Shown: positions 42,347 through 51,213 of the stretch, piece by piece
Layout of the letters: each line of letters begins with the position of its first letter
How positions within the stretch are numbered: position 1 is the first letter of the stretch
Assembly: GCA_963664655.2 (NCBI GenBank)
Contig: OY761554.1
Location: forward strand, 1,178,001-1,242,000
Direction of reading: 5' to 3'
From: Desulfospira sp963664655
GTDB taxonomy: Bacteria; Desulfobacterota; Desulfobacteria; Desulfobacterales; Desulfobacteraceae
DNA length: 64,000 bases
Translations under genes and position numbers: made by a program
Notes under the pieces: model-generated
Told to the model about the DNA's origin: nothing
Databases searched by the model: none
What the model saw: only the letters and a program-made list of their open reading frames with translations

Positions 42347-44584
42347 CTAATCAATTATGGGGCATTTTGTCTCCTCCTTGTCCTCATCGTGGAACAACCA
42401 TTCGGCAAAATCAACAAGATGGTCCATTAGTATGATGCTCTCAACTTTTTTGTGTAATAGCCCGAGACCTCCTGCCTCTCCTAATCTCTTTGCAAGGTCC
42501 CTATTATAAGCTTGATGAGCCTCTTCTCGTTCTTCTGGGGTCCGATTATCACGTGCCCATGATGGCAAACTGTCCTCAAACCAATGTTTCACATAAAGCC
42601 CCAAAGGATCAACCAAATTAACCGGATCATTCAGGACATACCCAAACAAATTAGTATCCCCGCCGGCAAACAGGATCGGGTCTTTGGCTGTCCACTTGCC
42701 GATTTCCGGCATGTAATCCCGGTATCCAAAACGGACAAGGCCGGTATCGGTGTCGTGCAGGCCGCCGGCAAAGCCAAAGGGAACAGTAAAGGCTGGATGG
42801 GTATCTCCTATTATATTGCCGAAGCTGTCATAGTCAAGCTGTTTGACAGGTGTGCCGGAACTGTCGGTTACGAGCCGGAGAGATCCGACCTGGTCAAAAG
42901 CCAGATAGCAGGTGGTCCCGTCCTGGGTCATGGCATAGGGCACCCGGTCGTCTGCGTAAAGGAACCGCTGCTTTAAATTATCATTGCCGTCATACACGGC
43001 AAGCAGGGTTGTAAGGCCGGACCACAGGTATTTTTCGACTATGGTGCCGTTGACTTTCTTGGCCGCTCTTCTGCCGAGAGGGTCCTGAATGTATGAAATG
43101 GTTGTTCCGTCAGGCAGGGTTACACTGAGCAGCTCTCCTGTAGAGGAATACACATATCGGGTTGTTTCACTGCCGGCGGTTCTTGCGGCAAGGCGGTCGT
43201 CATAGTCAAATTCATAGCCTATGTCTCCTGCGGTAATGATATGGTCTTCATCGGAAAAGACCAGGCTCCGGCCCGGGATTTCCCTCAGGGTGTTCATCTC
43301 ATAGATCCGGTTGCCGTTGTCATCATACTGGTATTCTTCGACCAGTGTCCCGTCTTTGGCAACGCTGAGCAATCGCCCTACCGGGTCATACTCGTAACTG
43401 AACGTATGGGTGATGCCTTGTACAGCTTCGGTTTTCTCGGTGATCCGGCCATTGTCGTTCCTGGCAAGGTCAATGGACAGAACCGGGCTTGAGGATATCA
43501 GGACAGCAGAGGAGTTAAGTTCTCCATAGCTGTTAAAGGTCCGGTTCATGGTGAATGCGTTGTTAAAAACCGTTTCCGGAAGGCCGGTCTGCTGGGTTCT
43601 GGAAATGGTAAAACTTCCCGATGCCGTCAACAGGCCGTCGCTGTCATACCCCAAACCGACATCCGTGCCGGCGTAGGCCATGGCGACAATCTGAAAATCA
43701 TCGTTATAGGCAAGGGCTATATCCTGGTTCAGTGTCCCGGTCTGGCTGACCCGGGTCAGCAGGCGGCCGTCATATTCAAAGGCTATTTCCTGACTGCCCC
43801 GGATGATGGATGAGAGGTGGTTCATGCAGTTATAGTCGTAGAAGTTGGTCCACTCTTGGGTATCGGTCCGGGTAAGGCGGCTGTCGGTATAAGTGTTGGC
43901 AATGGTTTTGCCGGAAGGAAGGTTGACGGCGGTAAGCTTTCGTTCCGTATCATAGCTGTAGGAGGTTACACTGCCAAGGGGGGTGGTAAAACTTGTCAGC
44001 TTGTCCACACCGTTCCAGGTAAAGCTGTTGTCTGCGGGGGTGGGGGTGGTCAGTACCGTAAGATTGCCCTTGCTGTCGTACCGGAATCCCACAGCGGAAC
44101 CGTCAGAATATTCTATGCCGGTTACACGGCCAAGAAGATCATGGGTATAACGGGTGGTCCGGTTCAGCGGGTCAGTAACGCTCTCAAGGTTTCCCTGGTC
44201 ATCATAGCTGAAATCGGTAATGCGGGAACCGGTTTCCTGAGAGATGATTCTGCCGTGGCTGTCATAATTGTATTGGGTGGCTGACAAGCCGCTGGTCTGG
44301 GTCTGGGTTACCAGAAGGCTGTCCGGATCAAAAAGGCTGACAAACTCCCTGCCTTCAGGAGAGATTGCTGTTTTTACTCCGTTTTCATAATCCGTAAGCA
44401 CGGTGGTTGCTGCACCGTTCCGGTCAAAGGTTAAGGTTTCGGTTCGGGTTAAACCGTCTTCGCTTTGGTCATAGACCCTGTCAATGTCAACCTGGCGGGT
44501 TAATCCGCTGGGGGTGCTTACGGAAACACTTGCCGGTACTTTGCAGCCGGTTTCATGAATCTGGGTCAGGTCTTGAAATATCAC
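42347..44584 (-). CDS. Rhs-family YD-repeat protein, 5'-truncated, C-terminal tip type 2
   Basis: A 745-codon frame almost identical to Rhs copy 1 over the core (a few substitutions), starting at the same GTG inside the palindrome (VIFQDLTQIHETG). The tip diverges directly after DPLGL: about 83 residues beginning YVKHWFEDSLPSWARDNRTP and ending EETKCPIID. The tip is identical to that of copy 3 and is followed on the minus strand by the membrane protein gene (here split by the IS). The tip is short, acidic and has no motif I can assign. Secretion sequences are absent. Confidence 0.85.
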   Translation of the reverse strand: MIFQDLTQIHETGCKVPASVSVSTPSGLTRQVDIDRVYDQSEDGLTRTETLTFDRNGAATTVLTDYENGVKTAISPEGREFVSLFDPDSLLVTQTQTSGLSATQYNYDSHGRIISQETGSRITDFSYDDQGNLESVTDPLNRTTRYTHDLLGRVTGIEYSDGSAVGFRYDSKGNLTVLTTPTPADNSFTWNGVDKLTSFTTPLGSVTSYSYDTERKLTAVNLPSGKTIANTYTDSRLTRTDTQEWTNFYDYNCMNHLSSIIRGSQEIAFEYDGRLLTRVSQTGTLNQDIALAYNDDFQIVAMAYAGTDVGLGYDSDGLLTASGSFTISRTQQTGLPETVFNNAFTMNRTFNSYGELNSSAVLISSSPVLSIDLARNDNGRITEKTEAVQGITHTFSYEYDPVGRLLSVAKDGTLVEEYQYDDNGNRIYEMNTLREIPGRSLVFSDEDHIITAGDIGYEFDYDDRLAARTAGSETTRYVYSSTGELLSVTLPDGTTISYIQDPLGRRAAKKVNGTIVEKYLWSGLTTLLAVYDGNDNLKQRFLYADDRVPYAMTQDGTTCYLAFDQVGSLRLVTDSSGTPVKQLDYDSFGNIIGDTHPAFTVPFGFAGGLHDTDTGLVRFGYRDYMPEIGKWTAKDPILFAGGDTNLFGYVLNDPVNLVDPLGLYVKHWFEDSLPSWARDNRTPEEREEAHQAYNRDLAKRLGEAGGLGLLHKKVESIILMDHLVDFAEWLFHDEDKEETKCPIID

Positions 44585-44608
44585 TTTCTTATAATTTAAG
44601 ACCTGACC
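44564..44608. repeat. Rhs-module palindrome (copy 2 boundary)
   Basis: Same palindrome as at 38819-38873, with the same flank (caatcttgcgtgtaaagccc). It marks where the upstream module (copy 3 plus membrane protein) meets Rhs copy 2. Confidence 0.8.
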
Positions 44609-44714
44609 TCAATCTTGCGTGTAAAGCCCCCCGAATTTATCAATATTTTTGTTTCGTGTCCCCGGAATTAGAATCGGAATTCTTTAGTCCGGAATTCGTA
44701 TGGCCCCGGACTCG

Positions 44715-45188
44715 CTACTCTGGACCGAGTAAAAAAACAAGATACCAAATCAAAACGACAGCCGTTAAACAAAAAGTTAGCAACTTATTTAACCCGATCC
44801 TTTTTTGGGGGATTTTTTCAATATTTAAAAAGTTCATGATGGTTTTTTGAACTGAAGGAGCACCAGCTCCTCCTGCATGACCCATTGCAAATAATATTAT
44901 TATTGGTACAAAAAAAAGAAGACATAAAATTTTACCTAATATCACAAAAGGCATCGGCATTAATTGACTTTTTGGAAAAAACACAAAATTAGCACTAAAA
45001 AATAGCAAAAACACTAAACAAATGAGTAATAATAGATATATTGCTATTTCAATTCTAAAATCTTTTTTATCAACACTATCTACATTTAGTCTCCATTTTT
45101 TGATTCTAAAAACCAATTTATTAAAAACTATAATATTGGTAATTAGAACAGGCGCAAATAAAATAACTATTCCGTAAACTAAATCCAT
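44715..45188 (-). CDS. Four-helix membrane protein, candidate immunity protein for tip type 2
   Basis: A 157-residue protein with four hydrophobic segments (about 4-25, 47-73, 78-101 and 133-153), AT-rich relative to the Rhs cores, and located 113 bp after the stop of Rhs copy 3. Its position after a polymorphic tip and its membrane location suit an immunity protein against a membrane-active toxin. The same gene follows copy 2 but is cut by the insertion sequence there. A GGAGCACCAGCTCC-like palindrome lies inside the coding region near 44864. No family was recognised. Confidence 0.65.
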   Translation of the reverse strand: MDLVYGIVILFAPVLITNIIVFNKLVFRIKKWRLNVDSVDKKDFRIEIAIYLLLLICLVFLLFFSANFVFFPKSQLMPMPFVILGKILCLLFFVPIIILFAMGHAGGAGAPSVQKTIMNFLNIEKIPQKRIGLNKLLTFCLTAVVLIWYLVFLLGPE

Positions 45189-45301
45189 AAATAATTATCT
45201 CGCTATAAAAATGATAGCCAAAGATATTTTAAATTTAACGTTATCCACAAAGGCTTTCCGTAAATGTGAGAGATAATCTCTCAATGACAAGCGGTAAGCC
45301 G

Positions 45302-46243
45302 CTAATCAATTATGGGGCATTTTGTCTCCTCCTTGTCCTCATCGTGGAACAACCATTCGGCAAAATCAACAAGATGGTCCATTAGTATGATGCTCTCAAC
45401 TTTTTTGTGTAATAGCCCGAGACCTCCTGCCTCTCCTAATCTCTTTGCAAGGTCCCTATTATAAGCTTGATGAGCCTCTTCTCGTTCTTCTGGGGTCCGA
45501 TTATCACGTGCCCATGATGGCAAACTGTCCTCAAACCAATGTTTCACATAAAGCCCCAAAGGATCAACAAAATTAACCGGATCATTCAGAACATACCCAA
45601 ACAAATTAGTATCCCCGCCGGCAAACAAGATCGGGTCTTTGGCTGTCCACTTGCCGATTTCCGGCATGTAATCCCGGTATCCAAAACGGACAAGGCCGGT
45701 ATCGGAATCGTGCAGGCCGCCGGCAAAACCAAAGGGAACAGTAAAGGCTGGATGGGTATCTCCTATTATATTGCCGAAGCTGTCATAGTCAAGCTGTTTG
45801 ACAGGGGTGCCGGAACTGTCGGTCACGAGCCGGAGAGATCCGACCTGGTCGTAAGCCAGATAGCAGGTGGTTCCGTCCTGGGTCATGGCATAGGGCACCC
45901 GGTCGTCTGCGTAAAGGAACCGCTGCTTTAAATTATCATTGCCGTCATACACGGCAAGCAGGGTTGTAAGGCCGGACCACAGGTATTTTTCGATTATGGT
46001 GCCGTTGACTTTCTTGGCCGCTCTTCTGCCGAGAGGATCCTGAATGTATGAAATTGTTGTTCCGTCAGGCAGGGTTACACTGAGCAGCTCTCCTGTAGAG
46101 GAATACACATATCGGGTTGTTTCACTGCCGGCGGTTCTTGCGGCAAGGCGGTCGTCATAGTCAAATTCATAGCCTATGTCTCCTGCGGTAATGATATGGT
46201 CTTCATCGGAAAAGGCCAGGTTCCGGCCCGGGATTTCCCTCAG
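45302..46243 (-). pseudogene. Rhs copy 3: core C-terminal part with tip type 2, 5' end lost
   Basis: The frame is open from 46243 to the stop at 45302 and matches the last part of Rhs copies 1 and 2 (core from about LREIPGRNLAFSDED onward, then the type 2 tip). Upstream homology stops abruptly at 46243 where a GCGCTTTCGGGGG joint and the Rhs palindrome begin; the same joint borders the Rhs fragment at 35780. No start codon signals are present. It is followed by the intact membrane protein gene. Confidence 0.85.
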
Positions 46244-46251
46244 CGCTTTCG

Positions 46252-46300
46252 GGGGTCAGGTCTTGAAATATCACTTTCTTATAATTCAAGACCTGACCCC
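46252..46300. repeat. Intact Rhs-associated palindrome at the right edge of the array
   Basis: A perfect 16-bp inverted repeat GGGGTCAGGTCTTGAA / TTCAAGACCTGACCCC with loop atatcactttcttataa. A second copy of the right arm with extension (caagacctgaccccgaaatacg) repeats just after it, to 46330. Confidence 0.85.
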
Positions 46301-46464
46301 GAAATACGCAAGACCTGACCCCGAAATACGTTTTTTCTTTGGTTTGTCCATATTTTTTGGTAGATTGTCAGGAAGTTATACCAAAGGGATTTAGACAGCC
46401 GGCTTGAGTCTTATTGTCTTTTGGTCTATTCGCCTTCTGCTTGTTAACCTTCAAAAGGAACCCC

Positions 46465-47997
46465 ATGATCGCAAAAGTTAATTCATGCGCCGTGAACGGC
46501 ATTGACGCCATTCTGGTGGAGGTGGAGGTGGATATTGCCTTCGGCCTGCCGGTTTTTTCCATGGTGGGCCTGGCTGAAGCGGCGGTCAAAGAAAGCCGGG
46601 AACGGGTCAGGTCTGCGGTTAAAAACTCCGGGTATACCTTTCCCATGGACCGGGTCACCATCAATCTGGCGCCGGCCGACGTGAAAAAAGAGGGGACGGG
46701 CCTGGACCTGCCCGTTGCCGTGGGGATTTTAACGGCTTCGGGCCTGATCCCCAATGATGCCCCGGCCGCCTATCTCATGGCCGGGGAACTCTCCCTGGAC
46801 GGCCGGGTCAAACCGGTCAAGGGCGCCCTGCCACTGGCCCTGGCCGCCCGGGACCAGGGATTTAAAGGGGTAATCATCCCCAAAGAAAATGCCGATGAAG
46901 CCGCCATGGTGGACGGGATTGAGGTGCTATGTGTAGACCGTCTCTCCCAGGTCATGGAACATTTTTCAGGCCATGTTCCCCTTGCCCCCCATGTCCTGGA
47001 CCCTGAAGCCTTTGAAAAATTTACCCGAACCGAAGACAGCCCGGATTTCTCTGATGTCCGGGGCCAGGCCCATGTCAAACGGGCTCTTGAAATCGCAGCT
47101 GCCGGCCAGCACCATGTTCTGATGACCGGTCCCCCGGGATCGGGCAAGAGCATGCTGGCCAAACGGCTGCCGGGCATCCTGCCCCAACCCTCGTTTGAAG
47201 AAATCCTGGAAGTCACCAAAATTTATTCGGTCATGGGCATGGCCGGCAGCCACCGGGGCGGGATCAAGGGCCGGCCCTTCCGGTCCCCCCACCATACCAT
47301 CTCGGATGCCGGCCTTGTGGGCGGCGGCTCCAAGCCGGTCCCCGGGGAAATCAGCCTGGCCCACAACGGGATCTTATTTTTAGATGAACTGCCCGAATTC
47401 AGGCGCAATGTCCTGGAGGTGTTAAGGCAGCCTTTAGAAGACGGCCGGGTGAGTATTTCCAGGGCCGGGGTAAAGGCGGTCTTCCCCTGCAAATTTATGC
47501 TGGCCGCCGCCATGAACCCCTGTCCCTGCGGATATCTAAGCGACCCCTCGGGCAAGTGCACCTGCACCACCCACCAGATCGACAAATACCGGGCCAAAAT
47601 TTCCGGCCCGCTTCTGGACCGTATTGACATCCAGATCGAAGTTCCCAAGGTGGCTTTCAAGGACCTCATGTCACAGGACAAGGCCGAACCGTCCAAAGAC
47701 ATCCGGGAAAGGGTGGAACAGGCCGCCCGGATTCAGGCCCGGCGGTTTGAAAAAGACCGTATTTTTTCCAACAGCCGGATGGAAAGCCGGCACCGGGAAA
47801 AGCATTGCCGCCCGGACAAAGAGGGACGCACCATCCTGGAACGGGCCGCCACGGTGTTAGGGCTGTCGGCCCGGGCCTGTCATTCGGTGTTGAAAGTGGC
47901 CCGGACCATTGCCGACCTGGATGCCTCAACATCCATCCAGCCCCAACATCTGTCTGAAGCAATCCAATACCGAAGCTTTGACCGGAACCCCCTATAA
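46465..47997 (+). CDS. comM: YifB/ComM-family Mg chelatase-like AAA ATPase
   Basis: A 510-residue ComM (YifB) protein, a hexameric helicase that promotes branch migration during natural transformation in several bacteria. The N-terminal ChlI-like domain starts MIAKVNSCAVNGID. The AAA core has the Walker A GPPGSGKSM (about 217-225) and the Walker B region ILFLDELPEFRRNVLE. A Cys cluster CPCGYLSDPSGKCTCT follows, and the C-terminal helical domain closes the protein. ATG 46465 has an AAGGAA box; an upstream extension does not. It lies just outside the Rhs array. Confidence 0.93.
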   Translation: MIAKVNSCAVNGIDAILVEVEVDIAFGLPVFSMVGLAEAAVKESRERVRSAVKNSGYTFPMDRVTINLAPADVKKEGTGLDLPVAVGILTASGLIPNDAPAAYLMAGELSLDGRVKPVKGALPLALAARDQGFKGVIIPKENADEAAMVDGIEVLCVDRLSQVMEHFSGHVPLAPHVLDPEAFEKFTRTEDSPDFSDVRGQAHVKRALEIAAAGQHHVLMTGPPGSGKSMLAKRLPGILPQPSFEEILEVTKIYSVMGMAGSHRGGIKGRPFRSPHHTISDAGLVGGGSKPVPGEISLAHNGILFLDELPEFRRNVLEVLRQPLEDGRVSISRAGVKAVFPCKFMLAAAMNPCPCGYLSDPSGKCTCTTHQIDKYRAKISGPLLDRIDIQIEVPKVAFKDLMSQDKAEPSKDIRERVEQAARIQARRFEKDRIFSNSRMESRHREKHCRPDKEGRTILERAATVLGLSARACHSVLKVARTIADLDASTSIQPQHLSEAIQYRSFDRNPL

Positions 47998-48019
47998 TTT
48001 TCGCCCGGACACAACATAA

Positions 48020-48053
48020 CGATGCAATGAGAAATCCTGCCCAATTCTTCAGA
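48020..48053 (+). repeat. 34-bp duplicate of the kinase gene start
   Basis: cgatgcaatgagaaatcctg and the following bases match 48978-49011 (about 31 of 34), the region of the translation start of the kinase gene at 48985. It reads MRNPAQFFRG and then leaves the kinase frame. The two copies bracket the repeat element and the hipA remnant. Confidence 0.75.
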
Positions 48054-48071
48054 GGCCGGGGTTCAAACGCA

Positions 48072-48469
48072 GGGCAATCGCATGTAAAAAAATTATCCAT
48101 GATGATTTTTATTTAATTTACATATACATTCAAGGTCCGCCCCCTCTGTGGTGTTTGGCGTAAGCCAAACCTCTGTGCCTCTCTGTGGTTTAAAAACATG
48201 AAATCCCGAAGGGGTTGAATTGTTCTTCTTTAACCTTCTGGTTTTTATAACCGTCACGGACGGCTTGGATTATCCAGCCAAGAACCGTCCACAACAAAAA
48301 ATGAAAGTCTTCTCAGGATGTTAGTGAGACTTTCATATAAAATTGTGGGCTTCGCCCACTTTTTACATTTAACCACAGAGGGGGCACAGAGAAACACAGA
48401 GTTTCAGTGCTGCGCACTGAAATTGCATTCGGTAAGCTTAAACAATGGGAAAGTTACATGCGATTGCCC
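48072..48469. mobile_element. 398-bp IR-bounded non-autonomous element with flanking 13-bp direct repeats
   Basis: Ends are GGGCAATCGCATGTAA (48072-48087) and its exact inverse TTACATGCGATTGCCC (48454-48469). The flanks carry GGGTTCAAACGCA on both sides (48059-48071, 48471-48483). Inside are an inverted pair of 'ccacagag...gcacagag' sequences (about 48138-48193 and 48369-48403) and the 95-bp repeat copy C. No gene is inside. A related shorter element lies between cobA and cobJ. Confidence 0.7.
48246..48340. repeat. 95-bp palindromic intergenic repeat, copy C
   Basis: Very close to copy A (about 85 of 95 bases), with the hairpin GGACGGCTTGG paired with CCAAGaACCGTCC and the second stem ATGAAAGTCT/GAGACTTTCAT. 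It is nested in the 398-bp element. Confidence 0.75.
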
Positions 48470-48474
48470 TGGGT

Positions 48475-48825
48475 TCAAACGCAACGGCGGATCATCCGGG
48501 TCATTTTTTTTGTTGAACTCAATTGTTGACGTGTCCTGCTTACGCTTTTTTTTGTAGCAGCTATGATATCCTCTACCAGGCTGTTCTGCTGATATCTGGC
48601 TGTAAAATCAACATAGGTAGTGTCAATTTTACCGGTCATCTTAAGGCAAAACTCCAGCAATCTTTTCTTTAGGACAGGATAATTGATTTTCACCTCTTGG
48701 GCAAACCGTTCCCAATGTCTTGCCATCACCCATTCCGGCCTGTTCTCCCCACCGATTTTCATCGCCAGTTTCTGTGACAGAGTTTCATATATGGCCGTAC
48801 ACAACATGTCATAAAAAGGGGCCAA
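48475..48825 (-). pseudogene. HipA-like toxin kinase, C-terminal remnant
   Basis: 116 codons match the C-terminal end of HipA-type serine/threonine kinases (YDMLCTAIYETLSQKLAMKI, GGENRPEWVMARHWERFAQE). The kinase N-lobe, the active-site region and the HipB antitoxin are missing. An upstream start is not convincing, and the 3' end lies next to the IR-bounded element. It is a leftover of a toxin-antitoxin module rather than a working gene. Confidence 0.75.
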
Positions 48826-48977
48826 TCGAATCGAAAAGAAACCTTAATGGAACTTCCAAAAGGGTGGCAGATTTTCGTTTAGACACAGCACAAACAAATG
48901 GGTTGCTCATCTTTTTTATTTATCATACTAATCTCATATCCCCCCAAGTACGGTGGGGTAAACCTTTTTGGGGCCAC

Positions 48978-49011
48978 CGATGCAATGAGAAATCCTGCTC
49001 AATTTTTCAGG
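48978..49011 (+). repeat. 34-bp direct repeat (right copy, contains the kinase start)
   Basis: Right partner of 48020-48053. Recombination between the two would remove about 958 bp, that is the IR-bounded element and the hipA remnant. Confidence 0.75.
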
Positions 49012-51195
49012 GACCTGAGCCTGGGGCACAAACTTCTGGGGGGCTATACCCTTTTGTTTGCGGTGGTGGTGCTGTTGGGATGCACCATCATCTATTACCA
49101 GGTCAAGGCCGCTGTTGAATCCCGGATTGAAAGCGAACTGACCAATGCCACCGGCGCCATCATGAATATGGTCCGGACCGCCACGGCCACCTCCATTAAA
49201 AATCACCTCAGGGCCGTTGCCGAAAAGAACCTGGACATTGTCTCCAGCATCTACCATGAGTTTAAAACCGGTGCCCTGACCGAAGATCAGGCCAGGACCA
49301 TGTGCCGGAAAGTCCTGTTCAGCCAGGTTATTGGGAAAACCGGATATATTTTCTGCGCCAACTCAAACGCCATTGCCATTGAGCACCCCAATCCCGGGAT
49401 AAACGGGAAAACTTATTCTGAGCGCACCTTTGTCCAGGACATGATCCGGATGAAAACCGGATATCTGGAGTACCAGTGGCAGAACCCCGAAGATGACGGG
49501 CTTAAGCCCAAAGCCATGTACATGGCCTATTTCAAACCCTGGGACTGGATCATTGCCGTGTCCTCCTACCGGGACGAGTTTTTAGAGCTGATCAATATCT
49601 TAGACTTTAAAAAAAGCATCTCAAGCCTGAAATTCGGAGACAGCGGATATGCCTACATCAGCGACACTAAGGGCAATCTTATTGTCCACCCCTTTATGAC
49701 GGGAAACTATCTGGATTCAACGGACAGCTCCGGCAATTATTTTGCCCGGGAGATCTGCGAAAAAAAAAGCGGGAAAGCCGTCTATACCTGGAAAAATCCC
49801 GGGGAAACCCAGGCCCGGGAAAAACTGGTCATTTTCAGTTACCTTCCCGAGTATGACTGGATTGTGGGATCTGCCTCCTACCTTGATGAAGTCTATGCTC
49901 CCTTAAAAACCTTACGACGGGTTATTCTCACCATTGTCCTGTTCACCTGTGCCCTGGTCTTTACCGCCTCCCTGAAAATCAACCGGCTGGTGGTCCATCC
50001 CCTTGAAACCCTCATTGACCGGTTCGACCGGGGCCCGGCCGGGGATTTTTACACCCCTGTGCCGGTGTTATCAAACGATGAAATCGGGCGGCTTTCCAAA
50101 TACTTTAACCGGTTCACGGATAAGCTTAACGATTACAGGGAAAACCTGTTATCGGAAGTCAGGGAACATGAAGAAACCACCAAGGCCCTTCGCCTGTCCG
50201 AAGAAATGTTTTCCAAAGCCTTTAGAAGCAACCCGTCGGGCATGTTTATCTGTTCCCTTAAGACCGGCCGGATCATCAACGTCAACGACAGTTTTTTAAC
50301 CTTTACCCAGCGGTCCATGCTGGACACCATAGGCCGGGAAATCATGCAGATCCGGCTGTTTAATTCGGGCGGCGAGGGACGGGCCCTGCTCCAGGACACC
50401 GAGGCAAAAGGGCGGGTAACCCCCCGGGAAATTTATTTTTTAACGGCTGACGGGGAAAAGAAAAAAGGGATTATCTCCACGGAACGGGCCATGGTCTGGG
50501 GTGAGCCCTGCATGCTGGCCGCCATGGAAGACATTACGGAATCCAGCCGTCTGGAAAGGGAGATTCTCACGGTCAGCGAACGGGAAAGACGTAAAATCGC
50601 CATGGATCTTCATGATGATCTTTGCCCCCAGCTCATGGGCATTGAGGTCATGACCAAAATGCTGGCAGAAAAAATGGATCAGAAAAACCTTGGCGGAAAC
50701 CTTGGCCCCGAAATCGAAAAGACCGCAAAAATCCGGGCCCTGATTCAGGATGCCGTGGAAAAAACAAGGGCCTTATCCCGGGGGATCTCCCCGGTAAACC
50801 TGGCGGACCGGGGCTTAGACGTTTCCCTTGAAGACCTGGCCGCCTATGTTAACGCCGTGTTTCACATTTCCTGTTCTCTGTCCTGGGACATGGACCGGCC
50901 TTTTAAAGACCCGGAACTGGCCGCCCATGTGTACTATATTGCCCATGAAGCCGTGTACAATGCCGTCAAGCATGCCCGGGCCAGCCGGATACGGATCTGC
51001 CTTGAGGATCGAAACGAAACCGCCATGCTCACCGTGACCGATAACGGAACCGGGTTTACGCCCAAGGGAACCGCCCTGGGCATGGGCCTTAAAATCATGT
51101 CCTACCGGGCCGCCCAGATCGGGGGATCCCTTGAAATCAACCCCCTGGACCAGGGGGGCACCGGGATTTTTCTGGCATTTGCCCACAGGCCCTGA
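48985..51195 (+). CDS. Membrane sensor histidine kinase (double Cache-HAMP-PAS-HisKA_3), paralogue of 10369-12573
   Basis: A 736-residue kinase from ATG 48985 (MRNPAQFFRD). An upstream in-frame ATG (48898) lies in sequence that does not look coding. TM1 is at about 20-40, a double Cache sensor at 50-305, TM2 at 311-333, then a HAMP linker, PAS (about 405-520), HisKA_3 with His543 in MDLHDDLCPQL, and a HATPase (HEAVYNAVKHA, GMGLKIMSYRA). Residue spacing is nearly the same as in the first kinase. Its partner regulator follows 18 bp downstream. The sensor surfaces differ, so the two kinases probably see different ligands. Confidence 0.93.
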   Translation: MRNPAQFFRDLSLGHKLLGGYTLLFAVVVLLGCTIIYYQVKAAVESRIESELTNATGAIMNMVRTATATSIKNHLRAVAEKNLDIVSSIYHEFKTGALTEDQARTMCRKVLFSQVIGKTGYIFCANSNAIAIEHPNPGINGKTYSERTFVQDMIRMKTGYLEYQWQNPEDDGLKPKAMYMAYFKPWDWIIAVSSYRDEFLELINILDFKKSISSLKFGDSGYAYISDTKGNLIVHPFMTGNYLDSTDSSGNYFAREICEKKSGKAVYTWKNPGETQAREKLVIFSYLPEYDWIVGSASYLDEVYAPLKTLRRVILTIVLFTCALVFTASLKINRLVVHPLETLIDRFDRGPAGDFYTPVPVLSNDEIGRLSKYFNRFTDKLNDYRENLLSEVREHEETTKALRLSEEMFSKAFRSNPSGMFICSLKTGRIINVNDSFLTFTQRSMLDTIGREIMQIRLFNSGGEGRALLQDTEAKGRVTPREIYFLTADGEKKKGIISTERAMVWGEPCMLAAMEDITESSRLEREILTVSERERRKIAMDLHDDLCPQLMGIEVMTKMLAEKMDQKNLGGNLGPEIEKTAKIRALIQDAVEKTRALSRGISPVNLADRGLDVSLEDLAAYVNAVFHISCSLSWDMDRPFKDPELAAHVYYIAHEAVYNAVKHARASRIRICLEDRNETAMLTVTDNGTGFTPKGTALGMGLKIMSYRAAQIGGSLEINPLDQGGTGIFLAFAHRP

Positions 51196-51213
51196 AACAA
51201 CAGGAAGCAACCC

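Noticed and set aside
23277..48340. 95-bp repeats as integron attC sites
   Set aside because: The GTTAG-like core and hairpins were suggestive, but the paired R'/R'' core sites do not fit, and no integrase or cassette array is present.
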